From the NCBI GenBank assembly GCA_015056885.1, contig SVFL01000003.1:1-64000 (forward strand): a stretch of 64,000 nt of DNA, given 5' to 3'. Of this stretch, positions 61,130 to 64,000 are shown one piece after another (the first letter of the stretch is position 1; every line of letters begins with the position of its first letter). Position numbers and translations under genes: made by a program. The notes under the pieces were generated by a model, which made no database searches, was not told where the DNA came from, and saw only the letters and a program-made list of their open reading frames with translations. The stretch comes from Lachnospiraceae bacterium. Lineage in GTDB: Bacteria; Bacillota; Clostridia; Lachnospirales; Lachnospiraceae.

Positions 61130-64000
61130 ATGAACAAACTTGACAGGAAAATGCTGGCAGGGGTGTTGGCGGTAGTAATGTTATTTTCTAATATGGACTA
61201 TGCAAATGCTGCACATGTAAATGAGAAGAGTGATGTAACAATTTGCTCTGATACACTGCTTAATGGAGCCACAAGCGATGGTGATGATAAGGGAAGTGTA
61301 GATGGTGACGATAGTACGGTCACAGATGGAGACGCATCTGTTGGCGAAGGAGAGGTTCTTTATTCAGGTGAAATGTATTGTGGTATCACTTGGGAGATTA
61401 CCGGTGATGGGACATTGTATATTTCGGGAGAAGATGAGCTCTTTGAGGAAGAGGACAGAGAAACGCCCTGGCTTGCGCATAAAGATTTCATTAAGAAAGT
61501 AGTTGCGGATGCAAAGGAAGTAAGAATAACCAGTGGATGGTTTAAAGATTGCGGTAATCTTACAGAGGTGGACTTTACCAAATTTGAAACAAATTTCATT
61601 TCAGATATGTCGGATATGTTCCGGAACTGTGGCAATTTGGAAAAAATTCAATTTATTCAGTCAGGAGCATATTATGCAGAGAATACCTCAGGTATGTTTG
61701 CGGGATGTACGAAACTGAAAACGCTTGGTGAGGTGTCAAATTATTTTGATGGCATCATTTGTGCAGATGAAATGTTTGCCGGGTGTAGCAGCCTTGAAAC
61801 GTTGGATTTGAGTAGTTTTGATGGTGCAAAACTGGAGAGTGTAACAAAAATGCTGGATGGTTGTACCGGACTGGTGAAAATCAGAACAGTAAAAAATTTG
61901 CAGGCTGTAATAGAATTGCCGATGACGATGTACGCAGCAACTGAAGATGGTAACGGTGATGCGTATGAGATACTTCCCCCAAATATGACTTATACTTTTG
62001 AGCTGTGCAGTGCACTTTATTCCGGAGAAAAAGGTGGTATAAAATGGATTATTACCAAAGAAGATACCTTATTTATTGGAGGAGAAGATACTTCAACAGA
62101 GGTTGTAATTGCTACCAGTCATCCATGGCATACATATAAGGCTTCTTTTTCTAAGGTTATTTTAAACGCTAAAAATGTAAAATCAACAGCCTATTGGTTT
62201 GACGGTTGCGATAATATTGAAGAAGTGGAAATGAATTACTTTGAAATGGACATGCAGGGTGATATGAGATGCATGTTCCGGGGATGTCGCAATTTTAGAG
62301 AGTTTTCCGGATTGAATTATAATGTATTTGCCGGAACAAATTTCTCAAGCTTGTTTGAGGGTTGTAGCAGCTTGCAGTCTGTTGATGGCGGAGTAAGCGC
62401 ATTTGAACTGAAAAATGTAACTGATTTATCCAATATGTTCAAGGGCTGTAGTAGTTTACAGGAACTGGAATTTAAATGGTGGGATACTGCAAATGTAGTG
62501 AATATGGATAATATGTTTGCGGATTGCAGTAGTCTGTTGCAGCTGGATTTTTCAGAATGGGATGTATCCAAATTGCAAAGCGCTGAGAATGTATTGGGCG
62601 GCTGCAATCAAATTATTAGAATAAAAGCCTTTAAAAATTTGGAGATGGCAATTGTTTTGCCGTTGACCATGTGTGATGCCGATGGAAATGAATATACGGA
62701 GTTCCCTAAAAAGTTGGAGGAAGGAATCTGGTTGCAAGCAAAAGGAAGTGTCGGTGGTGAAGCAGATGGTTTGCGGTGGAACATTACAGATAATGGCACC
62801 TTGCTTATTAGCGGCAGTCAATCGGCGGAAATAACAGAGCAGATAAAGATATATCCCTGGCATGAACATAAAGATAAATTTTCCAATGTAATTGTTATGA
62901 CAGAAGATGTATACTCTACAGCTTACTGGTTTGATGGATGTGATAATATCCGTAAAATAGTATTTGAGCAGTTTAAGGCGGACTCTGTTACCGATATGAG
63001 CTGCATGTTTAGAGGATGCAGCAATTTAACAGATGTGGTTGATGTTGATTTCTGGGCTGGAAATACAACAAGTTTTTCCAGTATGTTTGAAGGTTGTAAA
63101 AGCCTGGAAAAATTTGAATTCTCGCGATTTGTTACAGAGAACGGAAAAGACTTTTCCAATATGTTTAAGGGTTGTGGTGAATTGTGCGAATTGGATGTTT
63201 CCAGACTTAATTTTGAAGATGCTGTGAATTTGTCAGGTATGTTTCAAGGCTGCAGCAGTTTAACGACTATGAATACTGATTTTTTATACTGCGGCGACCT
63301 TGTGGATGTGTCTGGTATGTTTAGTGGTTGTAAAAATCTTGAAACAATATCTGGTTTGGAATTAATTAAAACATCCAGAATTGTTGATATGTCTTTTATG
63401 TTTTATGGATGTGAGAAGCTTGATTCTTTGGATTTAGGAAACTGGGATATTCCTGCTGCCAAAAACATGGAAAAGATGGTTAGCGGTTGTAGTGGTATTC
63501 AGGAAATCAGAATGCCTCTTAATCTGAAGGATGACGTTGAATTGCCAAGAGAACTTTATAATATTGCAGGAGAGTTGTGTACGGATTATTTTACAAAAGG
63601 ATTAATGACCTCAGAATGGATGTATGCAGAAAATCCTGTTGTAGAGGGAGAGTTTCGTATCACAGATATCTTGCCGCAGACTTATACAGGTAAGCCAATA
63701 AAACCAGAGTTAAAAATCTATGATGGTTCTAAAGAATTGGTTAGAAATGTAGATTATACACTTAGCTACAAAAATAATACCAATGCATCTTTTAATAATA
63801 AAAAGGAACCGGCAGTGGTAGTTAAGGGAAAGGGAAACTATTCGGAACAACGAACAATTAATTTTGAAATCGAGACGAAGAATTTACATGATGAAGATGT
63901 TCTTGTAAATGAGATTGTTTTGCCTTTTAAGAAAAAGAAGGTTCAGTTAGTCAATCCAATTCTTACATACAATGGTAAAAAACTCGTAAGAAATAGGGAT
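61130..64000 (+). CDS. Large surface protein with DUF285-like and ITxDGTLxISG modules (cut at window end)
   Basis: An open frame from ATG 61130 to the last base (957 codons, no stop). Signal peptide at about 1-27 (MLAGVLAVVMLFSNMDYANA). An acidic Asp/Gly/Ser linker follows. Three WEIT-x-DGTLYISG-type modules occur (about 88, 305 and 545: ITWEITGDGTLYISGE, IKWIITKEDTLFIGGE, LRWNITDNGTLLISGS). Each is followed by BspA/DUF285 repeats (NMFKGCSSLQELEFKWW, NMFADCSSLLQLDFSEW). Near the end is a beta-sandwich-like stretch (VLVNEIVLPFKKKKVQLVN). GGAGAGGATG precedes the ATG. The C-terminus and any sorting signal lie outside the window. Confidence 0.88.
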   Translation, partial: MNKLDRKMLAGVLAVVMLFSNMDYANAAHVNEKSDVTICSDTLLNGATSDGDDKGSVDGDDSTVTDGDASVGEGEVLYSGEMYCGITWEITGDGTLYISGEDELFEEEDRETPWLAHKDFIKKVVADAKEVRITSGWFKDCGNLTEVDFTKFETNFISDMSDMFRNCGNLEKIQFIQSGAYYAENTSGMFAGCTKLKTLGEVSNYFDGIICADEMFAGCSSLETLDLSSFDGAKLESVTKMLDGCTGLVKIRTVKNLQAVIELPMTMYAATEDGNGDAYEILPPNMTYTFELCSALYSGEKGGIKWIITKEDTLFIGGEDTSTEVVIATSHPWHTYKASFSKVILNAKNVKSTAYWFDGCDNIEEVEMNYFEMDMQGDMRCMFRGCRNFREFSGLNYNVFAGTNFSSLFEGCSSLQSVDGGVSAFELKNVTDLSNMFKGCSSLQELEFKWWDTANVVNMDNMFADCSSLLQLDFSEWDVSKLQSAENVLGGCNQIIRIKAFKNLEMAIVLPLTMCDADGNEYTEFPKKLEEGIWLQAKGSVGGEADGLRWNITDNGTLLISGSQSAEITEQIKIYPWHEHKDKFSNVIVMTEDVYSTAYWFDGCDNIRKIVFEQFKADSVTDMSCMFRGCSNLTDVVDVDFWAGNTTSFSSMFEGCKSLEKFEFSRFVTENGKDFSNMFKGCGELCELDVSRLNFEDAVNLSGMFQGCSSLTTMNTDFLYCGDLVDVSGMFSGCKNLETISGLELIKTSRIVDMSFMFYGCEKLDSLDLGNWDIPAAKNMEKMVSGCSGIQEIRMPLNLKDDVELPRELYNIAGELCTDYFTKGLMTSEWMYAENPVVEGEFRITDILPQTYTGKPIKPELKIYDGSKELVRNVDYTLSYKNNTNASFNNKKEPAVVVKGKGNYSEQRTINFEIETKNLHDEDVLVNEIVLPFKKKKVQLVNPILTYNGKKLVRNRD

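Overview
The window looks like chromosomal DNA of a motile, low-GC Gram-positive anaerobe of the Clostridia, most likely a Lachnospiraceae member. This is an inference from gene content: a clostridial fla/che operon order (swrD/flbD, motAB, fliL, fliM, fliY, cheY, fliOPQR, flhB, flhA, flhF, flhG, PilZ, cheB, cheA, cheW, cheC, cheD, sigD), DUF342 and small lineage-type proteins after sigD, a Re-type citrate synthase next to isocitrate dehydrogenase, DegV, an EF-G-like GTPase, and BspA-type surface proteins with a class B sortase. Strong Shine-Dalgarno sites (GGAGG) occur throughout. No tRNA, rRNA, transposase, prophage or CRISPR array was seen.

Layout. (1) 1-25297: one long co-directional flagellar and chemotaxis operon, entered at the last codons of a gene that is probably flgD and closed by a perfect 15-bp hairpin. 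It covers hook, stator, switch, export gate, flagellar placement GTPases, a c-di-GMP receptor, the CheA/W/B/C/D/Y system, sigma-28 and five distal genes, several without known function. A good internal promoter precedes cheY. (2) 25276-27413: rpsB-tsf, whose promoter is interleaved with the operon terminator. (3) 27435-29712: divergent degV and an iron alcohol dehydrogenase. (4) 29804-40802: an unusual seven-gene transporter-like cluster with two long solute-binding lipoproteins, two sugar-type ABC permeases, an HlyD-type adaptor, a MacB-periplasmic-domain-like protein and a GT-C membrane protein, with no ATPase. (5) 40923-49935: thiN, a CDF metal transporter, a PilZ-psd gene pair, tyrA, an EF-G-like GTPase, a minimal soluble chemoreceptor, and leftward small Met-rich and Cys-rich genes with candidate sporulation-type promoters. 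(6) 50138-57540: a class B sortase with a long cytoplasmic N-terminus and two BspA-type wall proteins. (7) 57604-61101: Re-citrate synthase, GntR regulator and isocitrate dehydrogenase behind a promoter whose -10 lies in a perfect palindrome. (8) 61130-64000: the first 957 codons of a further surface protein with DUF285-like repeats.

How the parts work together. Region 1 builds and steers the flagellum. Its chemotaxis set is of the Bacillus type (CheC, CheD, FliY phosphatase), but its CheB has no receiver domain. PilZ proteins at 15442 and 43117 suggest c-di-GMP input, and the PocR-type receptor at 47830 probably feeds CheA. Regions 6 and 8 supply wall-anchored adhesin-like proteins. Region 7 makes 2-oxoglutarate for glutamate and is probably autoregulated. 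The least explained parts are the transporter cluster (29804-40802), the short unknown genes at the distal end of the fla/che operon, and the Cys/Met-rich genes at 48721-49935.
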